Assembly: GCA_028456385.1 (NCBI GenBank)
Contig: JALNQF010000005.1
Location: forward strand, 124,001-188,000
Length of the DNA stretch: 64,000 nt
Reading direction: 5' to 3'
Origin: Ophiosphaerella korrae
Lineage: Eukaryota; Ascomycota; Dothideomycetes; Pleosporales; Phaeosphaeriaceae
The position numbers were made by a program, and so were the translations under genes. Below, in pieces: positions 45,757-56,560 of the stretch (within the stretch, counting starts at the first letter, position 1; every line of letters starts with the position of its first letter). The notes under the pieces were generated by a model that made no database searches, had not been told where the DNA came from, and was given only the letters and a program-made list of their open reading frames with translations.

Positions 45757-48700
45757 TTAGGTCCCAGTTTCTACACTCAAGTTAGTAACACTTTCATCAT
45801 TTGACAGCAAGAAAGTACTTACCAGTCTCAACGCCAGGTTGCCTTCCGTCCAACCCCCCCGTAACCTTCTTCTTAAGCTTGGACAATCCAAGTTTCGCTT
45901 CGTTCTTCGCAAACCTCGCGTTCCTCGCCGGCTTCCACTGCATCAAACCTCGGTGCTTACGCTCCTCAACGCGTTTGTTCTGCTTTTTATAATCATTACT
46001 TGATCGCGAAGACCTGCTGCTGGTAGCGGTCGTGGCAGTTGCATCAGTGCGATCTGTCGCTTGAGAGGCGCGCGGCTGACTGGGGCTGTTGGGAGACAGA
46101 TCGGTGGGCTGATGTTTGATGCCGCCATCGATACTGCTCTTGGGAACACTGTCTGCATCTTCAATACCAAGGTCAGAGGATGAATTTGAATCTTCATCTC
46201 CGTCGTCATCATCACCATCATCATCATCGTTATCAGAGTTGTCCGATGGATGAAAAGGATCATGAAGTGGTTTATCAACACCGGGTTCTCTCCTCTTCTT
46301 CCCCTTGGTGTTCATGTACGCCTTTGGATCTTCACCAAAAGCCCCAGACCAATCTTTGCCATCCTTTGCAAGCCACTTCTTCTTCTCGTCTTCGTCTGCA
46401 TTCTTGAGAATGTCACGACCCGAGGTAAGTGACTCCTCATGAAGCTGCTTAATACGTTCGGGGAGTTCCTTCTCGACCTTACGGGTACGGACACCTTCTG
46501 TGAGGCATGCCTCCCAGGTCTCGTATGTCTCACGGGAATTGTTGTCGTTGACGAATTCGTGATGCGACTCATCCATACCGGCCTTGAAGCGTGCGCGGAA
46601 CTGAAGTCGGCCAACCTCTTTCAGGTCTTCGAGGCCGGGTTCCTTCTGGCAGTTATCTTCAGTTATATAATTCTGTGTAAGTCGAGCTGGGTGCTTTGTT
46701 GTCCAGATAGGGATATTGATGTCGGTGTCCTCGTTGTCAATGAAGTGCTGTAGCCAGATCACGGCGTAAGCATCGGCCTTGCGCTTATTGGCAATGTGGA
46801 ACTCGAAGACAATTGGTGACCTATAACGATGCTTGACTGGTAGGCGCACGTTGTTCTTACCTTCGTTTTCTGTAAGATCAAAGTAGTAACCATCACCTTC
46901 CTCAAGTTTTTGCGCATGGTTTCGACCGATCTTGCCAGTTGAGCCGCCTGTTCGCAGACGGAGCTTAGGGTGGTTCTGGTAGCCAGTGGCGAGGATACGC
47001 TCCGAACGGAATTCAAAAGTACCAACATCCCAGCCGAGCATATTCGGAGGCAGACGAGTCTCGATGCTGCGGAAAAGCACAGAGACGCGTATACGGCCAA
47101 AACCAATGCCGCCATCAAGTGGGTACCAACGAGTCACCTGAGACGAAGTTTCTAAGATGTCGGACAACTTGAGTGGCACGACACCAAGAATAGGGTCGTG
47201 TTCACGATTCCTCTGGTCTCGAACGGTAACTGTGACGATAGCTGAGCGCCAGTCGCGGATGAAGCGTTCCGTTCCTGCGTTGAAAATAGGCTGCGATGAT
47301 ACAGCCTTCGATCGAGTACGGTATACAAGCTCATCATTGTACAGAAGAGTGCAGTAGCTAGTAGGCAGCTCGCCGCCAGTCTCTTCTCTAGCTTCGCCGT
47401 ATGGTTTTGCGGGCTCGTATTCTCGTCCCTTAAATTTCCCTGATGTTCCCTTGATGTTTTCAAGCTCCAAGTTGACGATCTGATGCACAATGACACTACA
47501 GATGCCACTGGGCCAAAGAGGATCAGGTGGAGTGTGCATGACAGCGTCATCTTCCTCTGTGTTTATGACACCCTTATCATCTTGAAGCTTGGGGTCGTTC
47601 TTAAGCTCATCCGGCAGAGCATTATTCTTGCCATCTGTTCGCATCTCTTTTCGAAACTTCGGCTTGCTGAAATAGCCAACCTCCCAATGAAGTTCTCCAG
47701 GCATTTCACTATTTGCATCCATTCCTGTAAGTTTAGAAACCTGTGGGTACATCTTGCCTGGGTGTTGAATCATCTTCTGCAAAGACAATTCGATTTTGCC
47801 TACAATGTCATCTGAGGTGTGACGATCGGAATCCCAAAGCTCAACGCTGAGGTTCTCGTCCGCCTTGATTAGTTCGGGGCCAACAAGCAAAGCAGCGGTC
47901 TCCTCCCAGATAGGATTGAGGTCGTCTGTGATCACTCGGGTACAGTACATTGGCTTGCCGTATTTTGAAAAGGCTAGCGTGATGTAAGGATCACTACCAC
48001 CGTGTTTAGAACCACGGCGGTCCTGCTTGCTCAGATCCTTAGCTCGATGGATTCGAATCCAAAGTACGCCAAGAGCTTCTGTGTCTTTCTGAATAGAGTC
48101 GCCTTGGAGGATCGCCCTCATGTCGATAGACATGGATTTTGGAGCAACGTACACTGTCCATGTTAGCATGTTGGGAACCAAGTCTAGAAACGGGGTTACG
48201 CACTGCTAGCCGCAGCCTTTATGGCATAATTGACAAAATTGCTGATCAAAGGCAAGTTCAGGATATTCACACCCTTCTCAAGCATAGGAATGCACCCAGC
48301 TGTAACTTGTGGCGCGCCCATGAGGGTGAACGTTAAGGTCTTGAGGAATGGCGGCTCTGGTGTCATTGCCATGCGAAGTCGAACTGTTCCAACCAAGCCT
48401 TGTAGTTCAACAAAAATAGGCAGTGGTACGCCAAAGAGGCCTTTGATTCCGAGGTAGAAAACCAATTGCATGTGCATGTTTCGAGCCTTATCCGAAGCAC
48501 GCTTCCCACTTGGTTGGGCGTGATAGGCAAATGACACTTCAAGATTGTAGTAGTCACCGCCTTCCTCGTCTGCCGCAGCTTCCTGCGGATCCTTCGTCTT
48601 CTTGTTTTCTTCGTGAATGGCCTGCTTCATTTCCTTCATGTGTGCATCTGGGAGGGCGCGAAGGCTGAGTATGCGAATAGGATTACTACCTTGATTAATC

Positions 48701-49697
48701 TCGGCGACTCGTACGTTTTCGATGATGCCTGGTACAGATGCTTGCATAATATCTTCAAGCATATCAGCAACGCCTTGGAACATATCAGGGTTTATCAAGC
48801 CCCAAACAATGGCGAGGAGTGTGTTCATCCATTCAACAGATTCTGGAAGTAGATTAAGGGTAGCCTGTACCGGTGTTAGCCATTACCAATGCGACCTCAG
48901 AAGATTAGTTGTACCATCTGGCCGCGAGTCTTCTCACTCTCCCACTCAACCTCTCGTCCACTTCGTACAACTTCCTTCATCCATAACCATACGCCGGAGG
49001 ACAAACACATCCCTAGCGGTACCAAGCCCTTGAGCGCTCCACCAAACAATTTGCCAACTACAACTGTAGAGACCAGTATTCCGATGCATAGAATGCCAGC
49101 ACGCTTTTCTAGAGCTGCGAATGTTGGCTCATAGCTAATAGACGGAGTTGGATGAAAGAGGACATTAGTCTTCTCGCCATGGATAGGCACATCGGACGTT
49201 GTCCCTTGGGCAACAGGGTCTGGGGGCGCTGTGACGTCCTGGTTGTATTTGTATTCTTCAAGTGATTGGTGAGGGTCTGTTTTAATAGGCTTGAACAGTT
49301 TAGCTTTTGCTTCTTGTCCTATGCAACCTGCTCAACATACCGTATCCTTCTGTAAATTGGCATTGGGAACCACGAGATGTGGGTTCTCAACCTCCTTCAT
49401 CATAGCTTTGTCAACATCTGAAATAGTCACTTGATTACCCGTGACTGGATCAGTGACAGTTTTTTCTGTGCCATCTACCGATCGCTTTTGCATGTGATGT
49501 GCCTGAACCTCACCATTTGGCTCTGGCGATTTCCCTAACTTTTGAGCCTCCTTTTCGGCGGCTGCTTGTTCGTCCAACTGGCGATCACGGTTTTTCTTAT
49601 CTTTGTCCAGATTCTCAACGAACTGCTTCACTGTCGGTATTGGATTGTGGCCCGAGTAGTGTCCGCTAGGTGCATGTTGCTGCTGCTGATCCGCCAT
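45757..49697 (-). CDS. mug190: Mug190-type SMP and C2 domain protein
   Basis: Tricalbin-like lipid-transfer/tether protein expected at ER membrane contact sites. Exons (minus strand) 49341-49697, 48915-49289, 48204-48864, 45823-48153 and 45757-45770 give 1245 residues. The N-terminus is charged. A hydrophobic hairpin (ILCIGILVSTVVVGKLFGG and LVPLGMCLSSGVWLW, about 190-230) anchors it. Exon 3 (about 245-465) starts SVEWMNTLLAIVWGL, the typical opening of an SMP lipid-binding domain. A first C2 domain (about 485-600) shows the Ca-site pattern GSDPYITLAF and WDSDRHTSDDIVG. A second C2 (about 690-830) includes SYCTLLYNDELVY. The tail is acidic then Lys/Arg-rich. The last exon is 14 bases: a perfect GTAAGT donor and TACTAAC branch site replace KYFLAVK by ETGT. 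Confidence 0.9.
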
Positions 49698-50227
49698 CTT
49701 GTTCTACTTCGACACGGCCTCACCCAACGGCAATTAAGCAACTAAGAGAAGTGTAGCAAGTGAAGAGAAGAAGAGAATAAAGGGTGATATGAGGCAGGGG
49801 CTTCACGCAAGGACACTAGGTAAAGCAGGGAATATCTCTTGAAAGATGTTCGCGGGGATGTGCTACGCATCACAGGAATGACATCATACACCACAGCATG
49901 GCCGCGGATACTAGGGCAACTACAGTAGCCACGATTCCTTTTTCGAAAAGACGACACGCTGACTAGGTACAGCTCTTGCTTTTGCAAGACAAGGGAGGGT
50001 AAAATCTCCACTGTGGCTGCGTGGCTTCCAACGATCCTACCGTGCGCATCAGGAATTGTTGCCGCGATCGTCATCGACATGCGATTGTTGCACAGGCATT
50101 GGCCTATCAGAGTGATTCGCCGCGGGGTCGCCTAGGCTGACTTGGGACGAACCACGAATCCGATTCACAACCCTACCCAAACCGATCACCGCTACCGTGC
50201 CCAAGATATTGGCGCTGAGCACTGACA
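49698..50227. promoter_or_regulatory. Divergent promoter region, mug190 / nagA
   Basis: 530 bases between opposite starts; no specific site called. Confidence 0.5.
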
Positions 50228-51641
50228 ATGTCGGGCTGGTTCACACTTTTCACAAATTGTCGCTACATCCTCAATGGCGAGCTAGTTGACGACCACCTAG
50301 TCATCTCCGATGAGACTGGGCTTATCTTGAAAAGAGATGGGTATATTGGAGGAGAAGCCGTCGACCTTGAGGATGGCATTATTGCACCTGGGTTCCTTGA
50401 GATCCATACTAATGGCGCAAATGGATTTCATTTCACCCAATATGAGGATGAAAAGAGTTATGCTGCAAATATAGATAGCATCGCTCGATACTACGCTACC
50501 CAAGGTGTCACTGGCTTTTATCCTACGATCCCAACTGTAAAGAGCGACGAGTTTCACAAGGTCAGAATATTTCTCGTATGGCCCTTGCGTGCTGTACAGC
50601 GGTGAATCTGTAATCTGCATATCTGCATGCAACATGCGTCATGGTCAGCCGAGGCGCCACCAGATGGACAACAGAAAACCACGATGAAAAGTCTTTATTA
50701 TATACGAAACTAAGGCTGACAAAAATTCATAGATACTCCCCTCTCTTATGCCACGCTCAATAGCAGATTCCGCGTCCCTGCTTGGCGTGCACACCGAAGG
50801 TCCATACCTACACCCAGACAAAAAGGGCTGTAATGACTCCTCGCTGTTCCAATCCTGCAACACAGACCCGCGCCATATCTATGGTGCTTCCAACCTCCAG
50901 AACGTAGTCAAGCTAGTCACTCTTGCTCCCGAGCTTCCCAACTCCAACATGCTGATCAACACACTGCACACTCAGGGCATAAAAGTATCCATGGGTCACT
51001 CCATCGCCACCTACGCGGATGGAATCGCAGGCCTGAACAGCGGAGCAACATGTTTAACACACGCTTTAAATGCAATGTCAGCCTTAACATCCCGAGCCCC
51101 AGGTCTAGCAGGCTTGATCTCCCTTCCCACAACGCACAGTCCTCCACCACCATACTACACTCTCATAGCAGATGGCGAACACCTACATCCAGCTACCGTC
51201 TCACTTCTCCATCGCGCCAATCCTCGTCGTTCGGTTCTTGTCAGCGGTAGCACGGAACTTACCTCTCTACCAGACGGCACGTACCCAGGAAATTCGCATA
51301 TTCCGTTTGAGCAGACCAAAGTCGGGAACAAAGTTACTATCAAGGGGACAGAAACGCTGATTGGAGGGTGCATACCATTGCAGCAAAGTGTAAGAAACTT
51401 AATGGAGTGGACTGGATGTGGTATAGCAGAGGCGGTGGGAACAGTGACGGAGAATGTAGCTGGGCTCATGGGGATTGACGGCGAAGGAGGACGAGGGGTG
51501 TTGAAAGAGGGAAGAATAGCAGATTTAACAGTATTAAACGAGGCAGGCGAAATTTTGCAGACATGGATTACTGGTGCAAAGGTGTGGGATAAGGAAGAGG
51601 AGCTGGGGAGAAGAGAGGATGACGGGGAGCATAGGGGTTAG
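50228..51641 (+). CDS. nagA: N-acetylglucosamine-6-phosphate deacetylase
   Basis: Amidohydrolase that converts GlcNAc-6-phosphate to glucosamine-6-phosphate in breakdown of chitin-derived GlcNAc. Exons 50228-50560 and 50733-51641 give 413 residues, a normal length. Motifs: APGFLEIHTNGANGFHF (N-terminal metal-side strand), GVHTEGPYLHP with the metal-binding Glu, VSMGHS and CLTHALNAM with metal-binding His residues, LIADGEHLHP, and an acidic active-site region LVSGSTELTS where the catalytic Asp is usually found. The exact proton-transfer residue would need an alignment. The intron (172 bases) is three times longer than most here. Other GlcNAc-catabolism genes (kinase, deaminase) are not neighbours, although they cluster in some fungi and yeasts. 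Confidence 0.94.
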
Positions 51642-52203
51642 AAGTATGCAAATCAACTCGGAGTTTGCGTAATCTTCAAAAAAAAAAGTTCACTAGATCA
51701 AATCATGTACGCTTTTGACATAATAAACTCTTTTGTAGGGTGTCTGGTGTCAATTGCGACATGCCTGAGTTTGGAAAAGTTTGGTCAGTCACTTGATGAA
51801 AATTATAAAATTATACTTTAACATAACGTATACCTAAGCAAGGAGTATTTTGTGGTAGTTGGGGTCCGGGATCAACATGTTGGAACCCGAGGATATATCA
51901 GTGCTATCGAGTCGGAGTATGTAGATGTTGTGTATAATAACAGATGTCAATACGGTGCATTCTTTGATTAGATAATCGACAAAATTCCATGCCAATACAT
52001 GCGTAGAACAAAACCTTCTGCTAGGGTTAGATATCTGGGTAGATGATGTCAGAGCCAGCTATGAGCATTAGCTGTGACCATAACTGCTTTGCGAGTTCTG
52101 GGTTTGATTTATCAGCACAACAACAATGAGGAGACTGGACTGGCCGAGTCACCTTTACTCTTCGACCGAATATAATCTTGAAGGCACTGTTGCTTTAGTT
52201 GCT
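51642..52203. other. Intergenic, 0.56 kb
   Basis: A/T-rich 3' region; nothing recognised. Confidence 0.5.
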
Positions 52204-53347
52204 TTATCCATGCTTTGGGCTGCGGCGACTCCAAGTCTGGCTGTGACGGAACGCCCAGAATGCTCCCTCATTTTCGGTAGAATTTGATAACGTTTCTAGC
52301 TCACCCAAGTGGTACAACAATTCTAGGCCTAGACAGCGCATAGCTTTGGCAAAGTGAATTTTCTGGCACTCGCTGATTTCTATCTTGTTTGGGTGGAGAA
52401 TTTGGGGAAATCCAGTACGATTGTCCCTCAGCGCATCTGGGTGGCTCTGAGGCAATACACTATAGCACCGTGGCGCGTTTCCAGTTTTTGGACTCGGAAT
52501 GACTGCGAGTAAGCAAGGGGTAGTGAACAAGCGGCTGTGCCAAGGTGAGCGACAAGGCAGAAGCTCCGAAAGTGTGTGTGAAAGTGCTTCGTGCTGGACA
52601 ATTTTCTCTAAGCCGAAATACGATTTTAGCATTTACGCGTGTCATTAGCCTCCACCCGCCGGTAGATGGTAAGCTTATTGACGTATGTTGTTATGGTGAG
52701 CGAAGCTTTGCATGTCATGGAGTGGAAGACAAAGGCAAAGGATGTCAACCATTCATGCTCTCTCTTGCCATGCATGTCGTCACATACGCAGTGTCCAAAG
52801 TTATTAATGGCTAACATTTCCTGCACCATTTTTTTCTTTCTTCAGCTGTGCAGTCGTCGATTTTCAATTCTGTCTCAGTGTTCTCATCGCTTACATCGAA
52901 GAATTTATGCCATAACATATCGACAGTTAAAATATCTGAGGTAGCATGTTCAGCATCTGTATAAGTTCCTTGGAAACACTCGATGTCTGACGTCCACTGA
53001 GGAAGGCGAGTCGCTTTCTCCATCTGATGCATCTCACTGGTGATATGATCAACAATTTCTTGAGGGAGCAGTGAGAGGGGGCTGTTGCCAAAGCGATGAA
53101 AAAGGCACAACGTTTTAGCTTGCGTGACTTATTTTGAATATGCCTCTAGGCTTGCCCTAAGTTCAACAACATCTACTGGCGCAGCCCAGACCAAGCGACG
53201 GCGGCTCTTTAACGGTTCCTTGTCTGGCACGAGCTCCAGTTTATGAAGCACGCGATGATGATATACCACACAATTGCGTGTGAGGTGATAAGGTAGAGGA
53301 TCAGCTGGGCAGACGGCATGGGCAGAGTGTGAAGTTAAGGAAAGCAC
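52204..53347 (-). pseudogene. Decayed F-box-like family gene
   Basis: Read on the minus strand, this stretch has several protein-like blocks in different frames, in order. 53347-53132 reads VYHHRVLHKLELVPDKEP and ends at a TAA (53129). The same frame resumes with LCLFHRFGNSPLSLLPQEIV, the F-box-like opening LxxLPxEI, then ECFQGTYTDAEHATSDIL. The frame shifts at a seven-base A run (about 52830) into MVQEMLAINNFGHCV. Another shift leads to 52632-52204, with CQKIHFAKAMRCLGLELLYH. The blocks look like one roughly 350-residue protein broken by a nonsense codon and at least two shifts. No start codon and intron set was found that would rescue it. F-box assignment is by pattern only. It could instead be two small neighbouring genes. 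Confidence 0.45.
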
Positions 53348-54120
53348 GCACTTGGTGAGATAGGGCGCATCCTTGCCTTATTCACGCCATCACGTGCTGT
53401 AGCTCTCCTCATTCGTGATCATTTGTGGATCTGCAACTTGTAGCAGCAGTCTCAGAGTTCTGAGTGGCATGAATTCCCATGGACCAAGTCAGTCAATTCG
53501 ATAGATAGTCACAGGTATTGTGCAACACAAGATTTACAAGCGCGAACATCAAGCTATAAGGACTGCTGCAAACTGACTCGTGATATCTGCCTACCGGTAG
53601 TCAAGTCAGTTTTTGTGTGTCGGGAATGTCCGGCCGAGATATCGGAAGAGCTTCCACCATCTCTCAAATCGTTCAAGCATCAAACAGCATTCCCGTGCAT
53701 TGCCGCTTGCGTCCGTGGATAACCTGCAACATCCTCGTGCCAGTGCGATATGCGGCCATTTGTGTTCGCACACACTATATTCGAATTGCTAAACGACCGA
53801 ATACGTGCAGCATTCCTGGAGCGTTGTGCTAATCAAGTGGTGCTGTGCGGGGAGAGCTCCAGGCTTGGCACCATCACAAGCTGAAGCTCCCCTCCGCCGA
53901 AACTGGGGTCGATCCTTCACCATTCACAGCAGCCGGCCTAGCCTGCATCGGTCGGTCGACAAAGAAGATCCTCGGTCCAGCCTCAGCATGCGTGACGTCG
54001 GCATCATGGCTCATATATACCGGCGCCCCAGCCCCCATATGTCCGCTAGCATACTTCATCGCAGTCTTCGCCCAAGCATCAATTGCACAATCCCAGACGC
54101 ACATAACTACACTAATTACA
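53348..54120. other. Upstream region of malate synthase gene
   Basis: 773 bases without a supported gene. The 280 bases before the ATG contain CreA-like sites, and a TATATA lies near 54014, about 100 bases before the start codon. Confidence 0.5.
53847..54031. promoter_or_regulatory. Three CreA-type (SYGGRG) sites before malate synthase
   Basis: GCGGGG at 53847-53852 and CTGGGG at 53903-53908 on the plus strand, and CTGGGG on the minus strand at 54026-54031. Glyoxylate-cycle genes are glucose-repressed through CreA in other fungi, so the sites are plausible, but the motif is short and chance matches are common. Confidence 0.35.
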
Positions 54121-55903
54121 ATGGCCGCCAATCCTGATGCAATCCTCCGTGAGGTGAACATCCTCGGCGACCTGAATGACAAGAACCGTCACATTCTCAG
54201 CAAAGATGCTGCTGTCTTTCTTGCTCTTCTTCACCGCACATTTAATGAGCGCCGGAAGGCGCTCCTCCAACGGCGAGTAATCCGGCAAGCCGAGCTCGAC
54301 AAGGGAAATCTGCTCGACTTTCTTCCTGAGACCAAGCACATCCGCGAGAATGATACATGGAGAGGCGCACCACCAGCGCCAGGTCTCGTTGACAGACGCG
54401 TGGAGATCACTGGCCCAACCGATCGCAAGATGGTTGTCAACGCCTTGAATTCAGATGTCTGGACCTACATGGCCGATTTTGAAGGTTAGTGCTCTACCAT
54501 CGAGGCTACACAAATCGGAAGCTGACCCAAGCAGATTCGACCGCACCCACATGGGACAACATGATCAACGGCCAGGTCAACCTCTACGACGCAATCCGCA
54601 GGCAGGTCGACTTCAAACAGGGCGAGAAAGAATACAAGCTTCGCACCGACCGCACGCTCCCAACACTCATTGCCCGTGCTCGAGGATGGCATCTCGAGGA
54701 GAAGCACTTCACCGTTGATGGCGAGCCCATCTCTGGTGGTCTTTTTGACTTCGGTCTATATTTTTTCAACAATGCACATGAGCTTGTCAAGCGCGGATAT
54801 GGACCATACTTCTATCTGCCAAAGATGGAGTCGCATCTTGAGGCCCGGTTATGGAACGACGCATTCAATCTTGCACAAGACTACATTGGCATGAAGCGAG
54901 GCACAATTCGAGGCACGGTTCTGATCGAAACCATCACGGCAGCTTTCGAAATGGACGAGGTATGACCAAATCGGAGTACATATATTTTGTCATAAGCTAA
55001 TAGCGCGCAGATTATCTATGAACTCCGTGACCACTCCTCTGGTCTCAACTGCGGTCGCTGGGACTACATCTTCAGCACCATCAAGCGTTTCCGCCAAAAC
55101 CCAAATTTCATCCTGCCCGATCGAGATTCTGTCACCATGACAAGCCCTTTCATGGATGCATACGTCAAGTTACTTATCAAGACCTGCCACAAACGAGGCG
55201 TTCATGCCATGGGTGGAATGGCCGCTCAGATTCCCATCAAGAATGACCAGCAAGCAAACGACGTTGCCATGGCCAAGGTTCGAGCCGATAAGCTTCGCGA
55301 GGTACGCGCTGGACACGATGGCACCTGGGTGGCTCATCCAGCGCTTGCTGCTATTGCTTCAGACATCTTCAACACACACATGCCTACGCCGAACCAAATG
55401 CATGTGCGTCGCGAGGACGTCCACATCACTGCCAATGACTTGCTCAACATGAATGTGGGAGGCAAGGTCACTGAGGAAGGCATCCGCAAGAACCTCGATA
55501 TCGGCCTTGCCTATATGGAGGCCTGGATCCGTGGAGTTGGCTGCGTACCCATCAACTATCTCATGGAGGACGCTGCAACTGCTGAGGTATCAAGGAGTCA
55601 GCTGTGGCAATGGTCGAGGCACAATGTTGAAACTGCCGAAGGCAAGAAGGTTACCAAGGACTATGCTCTGAAGCTTTTGCACGAGCAGGCTAAGCAGCTG
55701 AGCCAGAAGGCACCTAAAGGCAACAAATTCCATGTTGCTGCCAAGTACTTTGAGGGGCAGGTCACTGGCGAAGATTACGCCGAATTCTTGACATCGTAAG
55801 TTTGACCATTCCTCGCACAACATGACCAAGGCTAATACACTACAGTCTCTTGTATAACGAGATTACCAACGTAGGTCCTCCCAAGGGAGCTTCAAAGCTC
55901 TGA
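54121..55903 (+). CDS. acuE: Malate synthase, glyoxylate cycle, peroxisomal
   Basis: Condenses glyoxylate with acetyl-CoA to malate; needed for growth on acetate, fatty acids and other C2 sources. Exons 54121-54484, 54535-54959, 55011-55795 and 55846-55903 give 543 residues, typical of the class A enzyme. Motifs: [19 protein letters not shown] at the exon 1/2 junction, the [17 protein letters not shown] signature around the exon 2/3 junction with catalytic-site acidic residues, [11 protein letters not shown], and [15 protein letters not shown]. The last exon adds the C-terminal tripeptide SKL, a canonical PTS1 peroxisomal signal. The preceding 280 bases carry CreA-like sites, fitting carbon catabolite repression. 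Isocitrate lyase is not in the window. Confidence 0.97.
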
Positions 55904-56560
55904 GCGCAGTGTCATTTTAGTTTTCTTAGCTATATTTGTAATTATACCACCTCATGTCTGGGCACTGTTGATTAGGTAGTCGCAAAGCAAAATGCAAAGT
56001 AAAAGTCGTTATTCACATGCACTACAATCTTGTTCTTGTCACCCTTTGCTCTTACGTCACGCTTGCATAAGCATGTGAACAAAACCTAAACTGACGTGTG
56101 CTATGCAGGTTGGCTCACCCGTTGCGGCCGCGAAGCTCTAGAATATGCCGAGGCTCATGAAGTGTGGTACCGAGTGTGTGTGAGCTTCCCGTTGCGGAGG
56201 GTATCGCCGTGTCGGTACGCATGGCGACAGCTTGACATGTGAAAGACAAAGGACGCGGACGGGTGATGGCGAAAGCATACACAAGCAAATTCCTTTCTTA
56301 CGTACATATTTTACAAGTCAGTCAGATGTATCGAGGTATATATACAGCGTTCCACGCGTAATATACATTCATGAATTATCTGCATACGTGCCGTGCCGTA
56401 CCCATTGTGTTAAAAACATTACACCAAATATCCCAGATACCTGATTCTCATACCCCTCACCCTCCTCAAGTCCATTTTTCTCAAGTCCCAACATCCCAAA
56501 ACGCCGCGCTACCAATGCAACCAAAAATCGTAAAATGCCTTTCCCCCCCAAATTTGCCTT
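55904..56560. other. Intergenic, 0.66 kb, convergent gene ends
   Basis: Nothing recognised. The 3' end of malate synthase and of the repeat-bearing surface protein. Confidence 0.5.
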
